From assembly GCA_013372975.1 (NCBI GenBank), contig JABXIS010000071.1:1-33786 (forward strand): a stretch of DNA of 33,786 nucleotides. Direction: 5' to 3'. Shown here one piece after another: positions 17,425 through 25,026 of the stretch. The position numbers and the translations under genes are program-made. Every line of letters starts with the position of its first letter. Within the stretch, counting starts at the first letter, position 1. The stretch comes from Alphaproteobacteria bacterium (GTDB lineage Bacteria > Pseudomonadota > Alphaproteobacteria > Sphingomonadales > Kordiimonadaceae). A model generated the notes under the pieces. The model made no database searches. It saw only the letters and a program-made list of their open reading frames with translations, and was not told the DNA's origin.

Positions 17425-17450
17425 GGAGCCATTCCTGATTGGAATGCTCC
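17425..17450. promoter_or_regulatory. Candidate LysR-type operator
   Basis: ATTCC TGATT GGAAT at 17431-17445 is a perfect five-base inverted repeat with a T-N11-A core, the general LysR box form. Outside it GGAGC and GCTCC extend the symmetry, with one extra C on the left. It lies between the LysR start (17346) and the divergent gene start (17605), closer to the LysR gene. Confidence 0.5.
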
Positions 17451-17524
17451 ACCCTTCTGTGACGTTTTCCCCTTTACCTATGCCGCAACTGCATCAAGTC
17501 ATAAGGTTTTCTCATACGGTTGAG

Positions 17525-17557
17525 CCCGCCTTTTCCATGTCTGATCATTGAGGCGGG
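17525..17557 (+). promoter_or_regulatory. Inverted repeat in the solute-binding protein leader
   Basis: CCCGCCT at 17525-17531 pairs with AGGCGGG at 17551-17557 across a 19-base loop. No T-run follows, so it is not a terminator. It lies about 48 bases before the ATG of the gene at 17605 and could be a 5' leader hairpin or an operator. I can assign no known regulator. Confidence 0.3.
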
Positions 17558-17604
17558 GTCGAGGACGCTGCTTTCAGGCATAGAGTAAACATAGGAGCGG
17601 TGCC

Positions 17605-18507
17605 ATGACAGGACATCTTAACAAACGCTTCGGCAAAACATGTATCGCAATTCTATTCGCGACATCGGTTTTCTCCATTGCCGTTGAAGCTGATGACATC
17701 CAGTTCCTGACGCACGCACCGGCTGTAGGAAAAGCCACCTATATCGACGACACAGGCACCCTCAGGGGCATGCCCGGCGGCGGCAGGCGGGCTTTTCTGG
17801 TTGAGCTTGTGAACGCCATGATCACGGAGCGTAGCAGCAACGCCAAGATCACCGAGGTCCCCTTCAACCGCGGCAAGAAGCTGATCGAAAACAAAACTGG
17901 CTATGCCTTTTTCAATGTGATGCGCAACGCACGAAGGGAAAATCGGTTCAAATGGGTTGGCCCTATCTATAGCCTGCCAACTTACTTCTATTCCTATCAG
18001 GATAGCGGCGAAAAGATTTCCAACGTCGCTGACGCCCGCAGCGCAAAGGCCGTTTGCGGCATACGCGGCACCAACAATATCAGCTGGCTTCGGCGGCACG
18101 GTTTCAGGAATATCTTTGAAGCCAGCAGCTTCGACGCCTGTCTGCTCCTTATGATTTATGGCCGTGTAACCCTAATCCAAAGCGCCGAAGTCCCTGAAAT
18201 ACTATTGAACCGTCAGGTCCAGGGAAAGCAGGTACTCCGTTTCACAGGCGTGGCGAACCACGACGAATTACTTCATGATGAAGGTGTCCTGAAGGGGTAT
18301 CTTGCTTTTAATCGCGGCACCAAAGACAGCCAGATCAAAGCTTGGCAACAGGCGCTGGACAGCATCAAAGCCAGCGACCTTTATGAACAGTTAAGGCAAG
18401 AATTTCTGCTGCCGGCAACATCGCAGCCCCCCTACAACACAACCGATTTCGCTGATTTCTCTGGAACATCCCCGTCTGCTGCATTTTCCGTCGTCAATCG
18501 TCGCTAG
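17605..18507 (+). CDS. Periplasmic solute-binding protein, family 3-like (orphan)
   Basis: This 300-residue protein has an N-terminal signal peptide (KRFGKTCIAILFATSVFSIAVEA, cleavage at about 29). The fold resembles the family 3 amino-acid-binding proteins, with a WVGPIYSLPTYFYSYQDSG block near 117-135 and an interdomain region with TKDSQIKAWQQALDSI near the C-terminus. AGGAG lies seven bases before the ATG. No ABC permease or ATPase gene is next to it, so it may feed a remote transporter or act as a sensing or buffering protein. It is divergent from the LysR gene. Its stop overlaps that of the next, convergent gene. Family assignment is by pattern only. Confidence 0.8.
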   Translation: MTGHLNKRFGKTCIAILFATSVFSIAVEADDIQFLTHAPAVGKATYIDDTGTLRGMPGGGRRAFLVELVNAMITERSSNAKITEVPFNRGKKLIENKTGYAFFNVMRNARRENRFKWVGPIYSLPTYFYSYQDSGEKISNVADARSAKAVCGIRGTNNISWLRRHGFRNIFEASSFDACLLLMIYGRVTLIQSAEVPEILLNRQVQGKQVLRFTGVANHDELLHDEGVLKGYLAFNRGTKDSQIKAWQQALDSIKASDLYEQLRQEFLLPATSQPPYNTTDFADFSGTSPSAAFSVVNRR

Positions 18508-19796
18508 AAATACCGCGTGAGTGATACAGTCAAGCGATCACGATCATCGAATTGACCATAGATCCCTTTTTGATCACCAAAAAACAGGTCAACCCCAGCC
18601 GCCACTTTCAGGTCATCTGACAATATATGTTCAAGCTCGGCCCTGAACAGGCCATCCTCAAATAAGCTGTTCGCGGCATAGAGTCGGGCACTGGCTTTGA
18701 TCGTTTCATTGCGAAAGTATTTTTGCGCATATAGCGATAAATACACATCATTCTGTGGCCGCACCAAACCCTCGGGCGCTGACAACACATCGTCATAGAC
18801 GAGTTGTGCGCTCAGAAACAGGCCCCCTGGTGCATCAAAATCAAGTGCTGCAGCCAATGTCAGTTGGTCTGACCGTTCTATCCCAAGCGCCCCGTCATTC
18901 CGAATATTGAAATGACGAGAAGGCATGAACCCTGCTTCTCCACGAAACACGAAAGAACCAAATGAGGTTGATGCGCTGGCACCAAGGAGTGTGCGGCGCT
19001 TATAAAAGCGCGAGAGCTTTGGGAAGGAACCCTCCAGCGTCACCAACCCCAAGGGCACATGGTCAGGCCCGGAAAGGCCCACCATGGCTAAATCCCACCC
19101 GCTCACATAACGGCTAACCCGTGCCGCGAAAACGCCAGCTTTGGCCTCGTTGACCAAATCACCCGGTGGCGGCGATGGTGTGCCCACTGGCGCACCAAAC
19201 CGGAAACGTGGGGCATGGAAAGCATACAGCCCATCCTCTCCCGGAATATCGTGCACGCTGTTGTCAGGCGCATATACAAGCTGGACATCCGTCTCTCCCA
19301 GACTAAACTCCGTGCTTACACTCCACAGGCCAATGCGTGACCGGCTGAAATCTTCCAGAATGAACTGTTCGAATGACTGCGGATTAACCTGATCAAGAAG
19401 TTTGAAACCGTCCAGTTGCCCCCAAACCACTTGTTGTTTGCCAAGACGAATGCTGGCGTCGCCCATATCATATTCCAGATAAAAGTCCCTTAGGTCCGCC
19501 GTAATATCATCACCCAAGGTTAGTGGGCGGGAGAGGTCAGCGTAGGTAGGATAAGCAGGATCGTCGGGCGCAATGCGATCAGACGCATCTGCTCGCAGGC
19601 GCAGGCTGCCAAAAAACCGCACGCCATTTTCGCCCGCCACGTCAAGCTCGGGCATGACTTCCAGCCTGGAGATGACGACTTTATCAGGTTCGGCTGCCAA
19701 CAGGATTTCTGCAGCACCACCAAACGAAATGTCTGTTGCCGCTGACCCAACCGAGATCAGCGAGGCAATAGCCAAAAGTGAAGCACGGACCAACAT
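18504..19796 (-). CDS. Outer-membrane beta-barrel protein, DUF1302-like
   Basis: This 430-residue protein has a short signal peptide (cleavage after about residue 19). It is then full of alternating polar/hydrophobic strands and ends in ...LTRYF, the aromatic terminus expected for an outer-membrane barrel. The region LRDFYLEYDMGDASIRLGKQ, then VVWGQLDGFKLLDQVNPQ and EQFILEDF, resembles DUF1302 proteins. These often accompany MMPL-type RND transporters and LolA-like proteins, as here. It is shorter than many DUF1302 members. The ATG at 19796 comes two bases after the stop of the LolA-like gene. Likely role: outer-membrane exit or anchor for the exported lipid. It is the last gene of its operon. 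Confidence 0.78.
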   Translation of the reverse strand: MLVRASLLAIASLISVGSAATDISFGGAAEILLAAEPDKVVISRLEVMPELDVAGENGVRFFGSLRLRADASDRIAPDDPAYPTYADLSRPLTLGDDITADLRDFYLEYDMGDASIRLGKQQVVWGQLDGFKLLDQVNPQSFEQFILEDFSRSRIGLWSVSTEFSLGETDVQLVYAPDNSVHDIPGEDGLYAFHAPRFRFGAPVGTPSPPPGDLVNEAKAGVFAARVSRYVSGWDLAMVGLSGPDHVPLGLVTLEGSFPKLSRFYKRRTLLGASASTSFGSFVFRGEAGFMPSRHFNIRNDGALGIERSDQLTLAAALDFDAPGGLFLSAQLVYDDVLSAPEGLVRPQNDVYLSLYAQKYFRNETIKASARLYAANSLFEDGLFRAELEHILSDDLKVAAGVDLFFGDQKGIYGQFDDRDRLTVSLTRYF

Positions 19797-19798
19797 GC

Positions 19799-20608
19799 CT
19801 AACGTCCCCGCCCGGATTTAAGCCCCGATGCAGAAAAGTCAGCATCCGTTAGCGTCACTGAGTAATCGATGTCGGAATAGGTGAATTGTGTGCTGTGACC
19901 AGTTTGAAGGTTGGTTACTCCAATCTTGCGCGGAGACCATATGCCGTCAACCAGACGTACATCTTGAACCGTGATATGCTTAAGGGGCTTCCCGCCAATA
20001 TCAAAAAACTCGATATCAACGGGCATCCAGCTTTCCGCGGCCACTACGGCCTTGAAAGCGCCATATCCCAGCTCTTTTGCCGTCGTGTCCGAACTGGGGG
20101 TGCCCGAGATGCGATGAAACTGCTTCCCCGCCTCCATATAACTGCTTTCAAATTTGAAGATATAGTCTTGCGGCTCGAACTTCAGCTCTTCCTTCACATC
20201 GTTATAGGTAAAGTCCGTCCCCAGAAAATAATCGCCCCGGTCAGACGCTGGAATGCGCCGCACCTTGCGAACAGCCGCCAGATACAGCCACTGTTCGTCT
20301 TCAAGCGCAGGGTCAACTCGGTCATGGGTCAGAAAAGCCATGCCTTTCACAGACCGGGGTTCCGTGAAACGGATCACTGTTTCTTTCTGGTCTCCATTCT
20401 GCCGTCGCAGCACCGTGGCCGTGCGCTCGCGTATTCGCCCCTTCTTGTCGGCCAATGTCATGTGAAGGGTACGTTCCACCGCCTGCCCCTCAGCGCGTGC
20501 CTGCATATGATCGGCAATCATATCGCCTGTTAGCGTGTCTGAGGCGCTGGCAGGAGACGGGGATGCCAGGAGCCCAGCCAATACAAAAGTATGTTTGAAA
20601 GAAATCAT
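19799..20608 (-). CDS. LolA-like periplasmic carrier (outer membrane lipoprotein-sorting family)
   Basis: This 269-residue exported protein has a signal peptide (MISFKHTFVLAGLLASPSPASA). Its mature part resembles the LolA/LolB-like outer membrane lipoprotein-sorting family found beside MMPL transporters. Typical blocks are VIRFTEPRSVKGMAFLTHD, LYLAAVRKVRRIPASDRGDYFLGTDFTYND and a C-terminal TQFTYSDIDYSVTLTDADFS. Such proteins have a half-barrel that can hold lipid, so a periplasmic shuttle between the RND pump and the outer-membrane barrel is likely. The ATG at 20608 is preferred to the in-frame GTG at 20623, because GAGGAG sits seven bases before the ATG. The gap to the RND gene is 15 bases. 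Confidence 0.85.
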   Translation of the reverse strand: MISFKHTFVLAGLLASPSPASASDTLTGDMIADHMQARAEGQAVERTLHMTLADKKGRIRERTATVLRRQNGDQKETVIRFTEPRSVKGMAFLTHDRVDPALEDEQWLYLAAVRKVRRIPASDRGDYFLGTDFTYNDVKEELKFEPQDYIFKFESSYMEAGKQFHRISGTPSSDTTAKELGYGAFKAVVAAESWMPVDIEFFDIGGKPLKHITVQDVRLVDGIWSPRKIGVTNLQTGHSTQFTYSDIDYSVTLTDADFSASGLKSGRGR

Positions 20609-20623
20609 CGTCACGCTCCTCAC

Positions 20624-22975
20624 TCAGGACCGAACAAAAACAGGCAGGCGGGCAAGACGTTCGCGCAAGCCCCACGCCATCGGCACAATCACCAATGCTG
20701 CTAAAAAACTGACAAGACACGAGAAGGCGACCAGCGCCCCAAACCGCTGCAGGGTCGGCAACTCGCTGATCAACAGCACACAGAAGCCGAGCCCAAGGGC
20801 AGCGGCATTAAAGAAGCAGGCGCGGGCCGCATGCGGGAACCGGTTCGCGACAACATCTGCCACGCTTTGGTCAGTCGCCCCCAAGCCAAGCTTTAACCGG
20901 TCGATCAAATGGATGGAAAAATCCACGCCCACGCCAATGGATATTGCTGCAAACATGGATGTTGCGGGCTCCAGGTACACACCCATGGCTGACATCAACG
21001 CATATATACCCACGATTGTCAGGAACACTGGTGCAAGGGCTATTAACCCATCAGCGACCGACCGGAAGAGCAAACTGGACACCAACCCCACCAGCGCGAG
21101 CGAGATGGCGACGCTGACAAAATGGCTCTCTCCCAAGCTTTTCATCCAGTGATAGTCCACATTCACACGGCCACTCGTGGTACCCTTGAGGCCTGCCCCA
21201 TTGAATTGGACTTCAAGGTACCGTTCCAGCCGCTCTACAACAGTGCGTTCTTCACTGAAATAGTCGGTATTCAAATAAGCTCTTACAAGCAGCGTCTGGT
21301 ACCCACGATCAATCTCCTCTTCAAAATCGGTGGGATCAGCCGACGCTTCATAAAGAAGCAGATACTGAGCAATGGCATCACCACTTTCAGGCAAGCGCCC
21401 GGCTTCCTCGTTCTCAACATTCAGCGCGCGATGCATCTGCTCAAGATAATTGGCGATGGAAACGGTTTTCGCCACATGAGGCAAACCTTCGAGAAAATCC
21501 TGCAGCGCAAGCACACGCTTCATTCGGTTGCCGTCAAGAAGGCCTTCCATTTCCTCGGTTTCCACGATGACATCCAGATAGGACGTGCCAGCGAAATGTG
21601 CGTTGATGTGATCGTCAGCAATGCGGATGGGTTCATCAGCGCGAAAATTATCCACCTGTGCCCGGTCGACCCTAAGACCCATCGCCCCCCAGATAATTAT
21701 GCCGGATACCGCCAACACGGCGACCAGCGTTGCGGCCGGGTTGCGGGCGGAGAACAGCGCAACCTGGGTCAAGCCATGACCAATCCGGCCCGCCGACCCC
21801 TGCGCCGCCGCGCGGAACATGGGGGACCGCTCCAGTTTCATAAGCAATATGGCCGCCGGCAAAACAAACATGGTGAAAGCCCAGGCGAGGACAACACCCA
21901 GCGCGGCAAAGATACCAAAATACATGATGGGGGGCATGATTGAAGATGCCGCCAAACCGATGAAGCCGGCCGCAGTAGTCAGGGTTGTGAGGGTAACAGG
22001 CACCCACATATCTTCCATCGCAATAACAACAGCGGCCCTGAAACGAAGATCAGGCTGCCGGGCACGAAGTTCATAATAGGCTGTCAGGACATGGATGGAA
22101 TCGGCCACCGCAATAGACAGGATAACAACCGGCAGCGCGCTGGTGATGGCGTAATATGGCACCCCGAACCACGCCATTACCCCTACAGAGCCCAAAGCCG
22201 CGGCCGCGATCACCAGCAACGGCCCCACAAGTGACTTCAGCCGCAGGAAAGCCACAAACAGCACAAGCAGAATGGTGCCCACCACCACGGGCTGCATCTT
22301 GCGGGAATCGCTGTCGATATAGCGACTGAGATATCCACCAACCGCACCCTGCCCTGCAACATGGATATCAATACCGGGCGCCGGAACACCCGCAAGCACA
22401 TCCACCACGTCTTGATAGGTGCGATCCGCTATTTTCTGATTACGCATTTCCGCAATCACAAGTGCAGAGGACCCATCATAAGCAACCAACGTGCCTTCAT
22501 AGGGTGGCATCATGCCAGCCAATGTTTGTACCCGTTCGGCAAAGACCATATCAATCGCGCCGCCGTTGTCGATATCCTCCACATTGAGGGCATCATCCGC
22601 ACCATAGATTGCTGTCTCGGTAAGCAGGCTGATGATCCGGTCGTCGCGAATATTGTCGATGGTGGCTACGGCAGCCTCTACAGCCCGGAGTGTCGACAAT
22701 ACCTCCGGCTTATAGACCCCGCCGGGCATCCTGGCGTCCACACCAATAACAATTGGATCCTTGAGGCCAAAAATCGCCTGCGCCCGGTCCCGCGCAACAA
22801 CAGACGGATGGCCCTCTGGTATAAAAGCATCGACGCTTGTGTCTTTCACAAGGCGCACCATGCCTGCAGCGGAAAGGACAACAAACAAAAATCCAATCGC
22901 GAGCGTCAGCTTGGGTTTTTGCGTCACCGCAAGGAAAACGGTACGGGCGGCTTTTTGCATTGAAGGTTTTGTCAT
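20624..22975 (-). CDS. RND-family transporter, MMPL type
   Basis: This 783-residue inner-membrane protein has the twofold repeat of the MMPL/HAE3-like RND transporters. Each half is one membrane helix, a large periplasmic loop, then five helices. Helix 4 of half one has ILSIAVADSIHVLTAYYE, and the matching helix of half two has ISIGVGVDFSIHLIDRLK. The paired Asp/His positions are the usual proton-relay sites. Relatives include hopanoid and mycolipid exporters, so a lipid substrate is likely. The frame is open 40 codons further, but that part runs into the thioesterase gene; the ATG at 22975, 19 bases after its stop, is preferred. It is coupled to a LolA-like gene and a DUF1302-like gene. Confidence 0.93.
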   Translation of the reverse strand: MTKPSMQKAARTVFLAVTQKPKLTLAIGFLFVVLSAAGMVRLVKDTSVDAFIPEGHPSVVARDRAQAIFGLKDPIVIGVDARMPGGVYKPEVLSTLRAVEAAVATIDNIRDDRIISLLTETAIYGADDALNVEDIDNGGAIDMVFAERVQTLAGMMPPYEGTLVAYDGSSALVIAEMRNQKIADRTYQDVVDVLAGVPAPGIDIHVAGQGAVGGYLSRYIDSDSRKMQPVVVGTILLVLFVAFLRLKSLVGPLLVIAAAALGSVGVMAWFGVPYYAITSALPVVILSIAVADSIHVLTAYYELRARQPDLRFRAAVVIAMEDMWVPVTLTTLTTAAGFIGLAASSIMPPIMYFGIFAALGVVLAWAFTMFVLPAAILLMKLERSPMFRAAAQGSAGRIGHGLTQVALFSARNPAATLVAVLAVSGIIIWGAMGLRVDRAQVDNFRADEPIRIADDHINAHFAGTSYLDVIVETEEMEGLLDGNRMKRVLALQDFLEGLPHVAKTVSIANYLEQMHRALNVENEEAGRLPESGDAIAQYLLLYEASADPTDFEEEIDRGYQTLLVRAYLNTDYFSEERTVVERLERYLEVQFNGAGLKGTTSGRVNVDYHWMKSLGESHFVSVAISLALVGLVSSLLFRSVADGLIALAPVFLTIVGIYALMSAMGVYLEPATSMFAAISIGVGVDFSIHLIDRLKLGLGATDQSVADVVANRFPHAARACFFNAAALGLGFCVLLISELPTLQRFGALVAFSCLVSFLAALVIVPMAWGLRERLARLPVFVRS

Positions 22976-22994
22976 CTCAAATACTCGGCAGGCG

Positions 22995-23618
22995 TTATTC
23001 GGCTGCGGACATCTTGTGCAGGTTCGGAGTTTCCCCCTCACCCTCCAACGGCGCCTTGTCTTTCCTGAAACGGCCATGCTTGCGCACATCTTCATCCGTT
23101 GCGCCCAGAAGCCTGTCGGCGTTCAACCAGTCCAACACACGGCGCGGATGTGCCGGGCTTTTAAGCCCCGGCACCACAGCGTCCACCACCGCTTCCGTCG
23201 ATACCCACTTACCGCGCGCCTGCAGCCCGGCCCGTGTCAGGCCGATGGCCACAAGTTTGCCTTCCATGGTTTCAAAACGATGCTCCAGAAAGAACCAACG
23301 CTCGTCCCATGACACAACCTCTGTCCAGACCCGGTATCGCTGGAACGGCTTCAGGGACCGCCGGAAACGGATGAGGGAGCCCCCTAAAAGCCCGCCCCAA
23401 CGATTTTTGAACACGGCGTCCAGAATTCGGGAACGCCGCATCCAGTCGATCCGGGCAACATCCATGATCTGGCTGTAGCGCCCGTTGTTCATATGCAGGA
23501 AGGCATCAATATCCCATGGCCACACGCGAAACACGCGCGACGTGGGCACACGAGGGTGCAAGCGTGGTTTGCCGATTGTGGTCAGCAATACATAGAATAA
23601 CCGCATATATAAATTCAT
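22995..23618 (-). CDS. Hotdog-fold acyl-CoA thioesterase-like protein (4HBT/THEM6-like)
   Basis: This 207-residue protein has the 4HBT-type hotdog signature VWPWDIDAFLHMNNGRY (32-48), with the aspartates and HMNNGRY of the acyl-thioesterase active region. FRVWTEVVSW-like strands and a later ALTRAGL-like strand follow. The closest pattern I know is the THEM6-like branch. A C-terminal extension of about 60 residues (from about 145) is not typical hotdog. It probably releases a fatty acid or aromatic acid from CoA or another carrier, in the cytoplasm or at the membrane. AAGGA lies seven bases before the ATG. It is the first gene of the RND/LolA-like/barrel operon, which suggests that the exported molecule is an acyl product. 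Confidence 0.85.
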   Translation of the reverse strand: MNLYMRLFYVLLTTIGKPRLHPRVPTSRVFRVWPWDIDAFLHMNNGRYSQIMDVARIDWMRRSRILDAVFKNRWGGLLGGSLIRFRRSLKPFQRYRVWTEVVSWDERWFFLEHRFETMEGKLVAIGLTRAGLQARGKWVSTEAVVDAVVPGLKSPAHPRRVLDWLNADRLLGATDEDVRKHGRFRKDKAPLEGEGETPNLHKMSAAE

Positions 23619-23635
23619 GATGGCTTCCTTTCCTC

Positions 23636-23727
23636 ATACGCCGCCATGTCTCGGTATCTGGCTGAGGGCTCTGGTCTGGCGCCAGGTTGCCTCTCATCCT
23701 GGGTATCACAGGACTGAGGCGGCGTAT
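23636..23727. repeat. 92-bp interrupted dyad between regulator and thioesterase genes
   Basis: ATACGCCGCC at 23636-23645 is perfectly repeated in inverted form at 23718-23727. Their common centre (23681.5) nearly matches the centre of a perfect 10-bp palindrome, CTGGCGCCAG at 23676-23685. The arms in between show patchy further symmetry (a TGAG block and GTAT/ATAC). There is no T-run, so it is not a simple terminator. It lies in the 164-bp gap upstream of the thioesterase start and downstream of the AraC gene. It may be an operator, an mRNA leader structure or a small palindromic repeat element. Confidence 0.6.
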
Positions 23728-23740
23728 TTTGCGCGTGTCA

Positions 23741-23753
23741 GCAAAAGTTTTGC
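23741..23753. promoter_or_regulatory. Short palindrome GCAAAAGTTTTGC
   Basis: A 13-bp sequence with six-base perfect arms around a central G lies about 30 bases after the AraC gene stop and 123 bases before the thioesterase start. Its size suits a dimeric regulator site, or it could form part of the AraC gene's 3' end. No regulator can be named. Confidence 0.35.
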
Positions 23754-23782
23754 GGCAACAAGAAAGAAGTCCGTTGGATCAA

Positions 23783-24934
23783 TCAACCAGCGCTGGCTTG
23801 CCTGATTTCACGTGGGGTCTGGCCAAAACGGCGCTTCACGGCCGTTGAAAAGTTTGCCTGATGCTCATATCCGAGAGACAATGCGACATCTATTATCGGC
23901 CGTTCGGTCGATGACAGCATATGCCATGCCTGGTCCATCCTGAGCTCGTTGCAAAGCTCGCCAATGCTAGCACCGAACATCTCGCGAAACCCTTCTGCGA
24001 GTTTGGTTCGATTGACACCAACCAGCCGTGCAAGCCTATCCAGCCCGGGCGGTGCCACAAAATGATCAATCAATATTTCATAGGCCTGCATGACCCGGGC
24101 AGCATCCCGTTCGGAAAGCCCGGATTTCACTGGTTCCATGTCTGTTTTGACCTGCGAAGCAATTTCATAGAGAAGTGCATAGGCCTTCGATTGCAGATAG
24201 AGACGGCGCAAGCCGGTTTGTGGCGGCGCCTGTAACACTTCCTGAACCGTGCGGTACATGCCCGATGTCATGGTTGTGGCTTGATAATGGAATGATGGCG
24301 CGACACCGCTCGCGATTTGCCGGCATGCGAAGGGTAGCCCCAAGGCTTCACCGCCCACAAGATCGGAAAACACCCGCCGCGTACACCAGAGCGCCACAAA
24401 GTGCAGTGGCGTGCCGGTGTTCAACAACCAGTCACAAGCCAACTCGTTTTTTGGATGGAAGAACAGGCTGGCTGATTTGGCGTTATCATTGCCAACGGTC
24501 TGGCCATTGAAATGGCTGAAGCTTTTGCCGCCAATCCTGAAGTGGAAGCGTATCCAGTCCTCGCCAATAGATTTCACACCAGTGTCACTGGGCGGTACAA
24601 AGTTACTGGCGACCAGATAGATATCATCGCTCAGGCGCGACATTTCCATCATGTTGGCAGCATTATCATAAGCAAGGCGAATGGTGGCCCCGTCAGCCTC
24701 GCTCTGCATGGATTGGATAGACACACCCCTGCCGTGGGCGCTTTTCATCACCTGCGCAAAATCTGAAAAATTGTCGGAAACGCGCGCAGCTGGCCCGGCC
24801 GGCATCTCCAACCTCATCGCGCTATCGAAAGCAGTCGTTATCATCTGGTGCAAACCCCCATCTGCCAGATGCCCCAAACCCTCACGGCGGCACATCCAAA
24901 CAGGGAAGATTGCGCGCACGCGTGAAAGCGGCAA
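23783..24934 (-). CDS. AraC-family transcriptional regulator (PchR-like)
   Basis: This 383-residue protein has a large N-terminal effector part and a C-terminal AraC HTH pair at about residues 285-380. Its two helix-turn-helix units are seen in LDRLARLVGVNRTKLAEGFREMFG and in DVALSLGYEHQANFSTAVKRRFGQTP. The LARLVGVNRTKL form is most like the PchR branch, which senses small ligands such as siderophores, but the ligand here cannot be deduced. The TTG at 24934 follows AAAGGA with a spacing of 11. The ATG at 24844 is a credible shorter start. It lies directly upstream of the thioesterase/RND operon on the same strand, with a long dyad in the gap, so it likely controls that operon. Confidence 0.9.
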   Translation of the reverse strand: MPLSRVRAIFPVWMCRREGLGHLADGGLHQMITTAFDSAMRLEMPAGPAARVSDNFSDFAQVMKSAHGRGVSIQSMQSEADGATIRLAYDNAANMMEMSRLSDDIYLVASNFVPPSDTGVKSIGEDWIRFHFRIGGKSFSHFNGQTVGNDNAKSASLFFHPKNELACDWLLNTGTPLHFVALWCTRRVFSDLVGGEALGLPFACRQIASGVAPSFHYQATTMTSGMYRTVQEVLQAPPQTGLRRLYLQSKAYALLYEIASQVKTDMEPVKSGLSERDAARVMQAYEILIDHFVAPPGLDRLARLVGVNRTKLAEGFREMFGASIGELCNELRMDQAWHMLSSTERPIIDVALSLGYEHQANFSTAVKRRFGQTPREIRQASAG

Positions 24935-25026
24935 CTCGGATCGTGTCCTTTATTTCTCCTTTATTTATCTATTCTTTGAAAAACAGATACTTATAAAGAT
25001 TTTAGGGAACGCAATGCGGGTGAAAA

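Noticed and set aside
22976-23095. Upstream extension of the RND frame by 40 codons
   Set aside because: It overlaps the end of the thioesterase gene, is rich in Arg and Cys and would precede the first membrane helix with no known domain.
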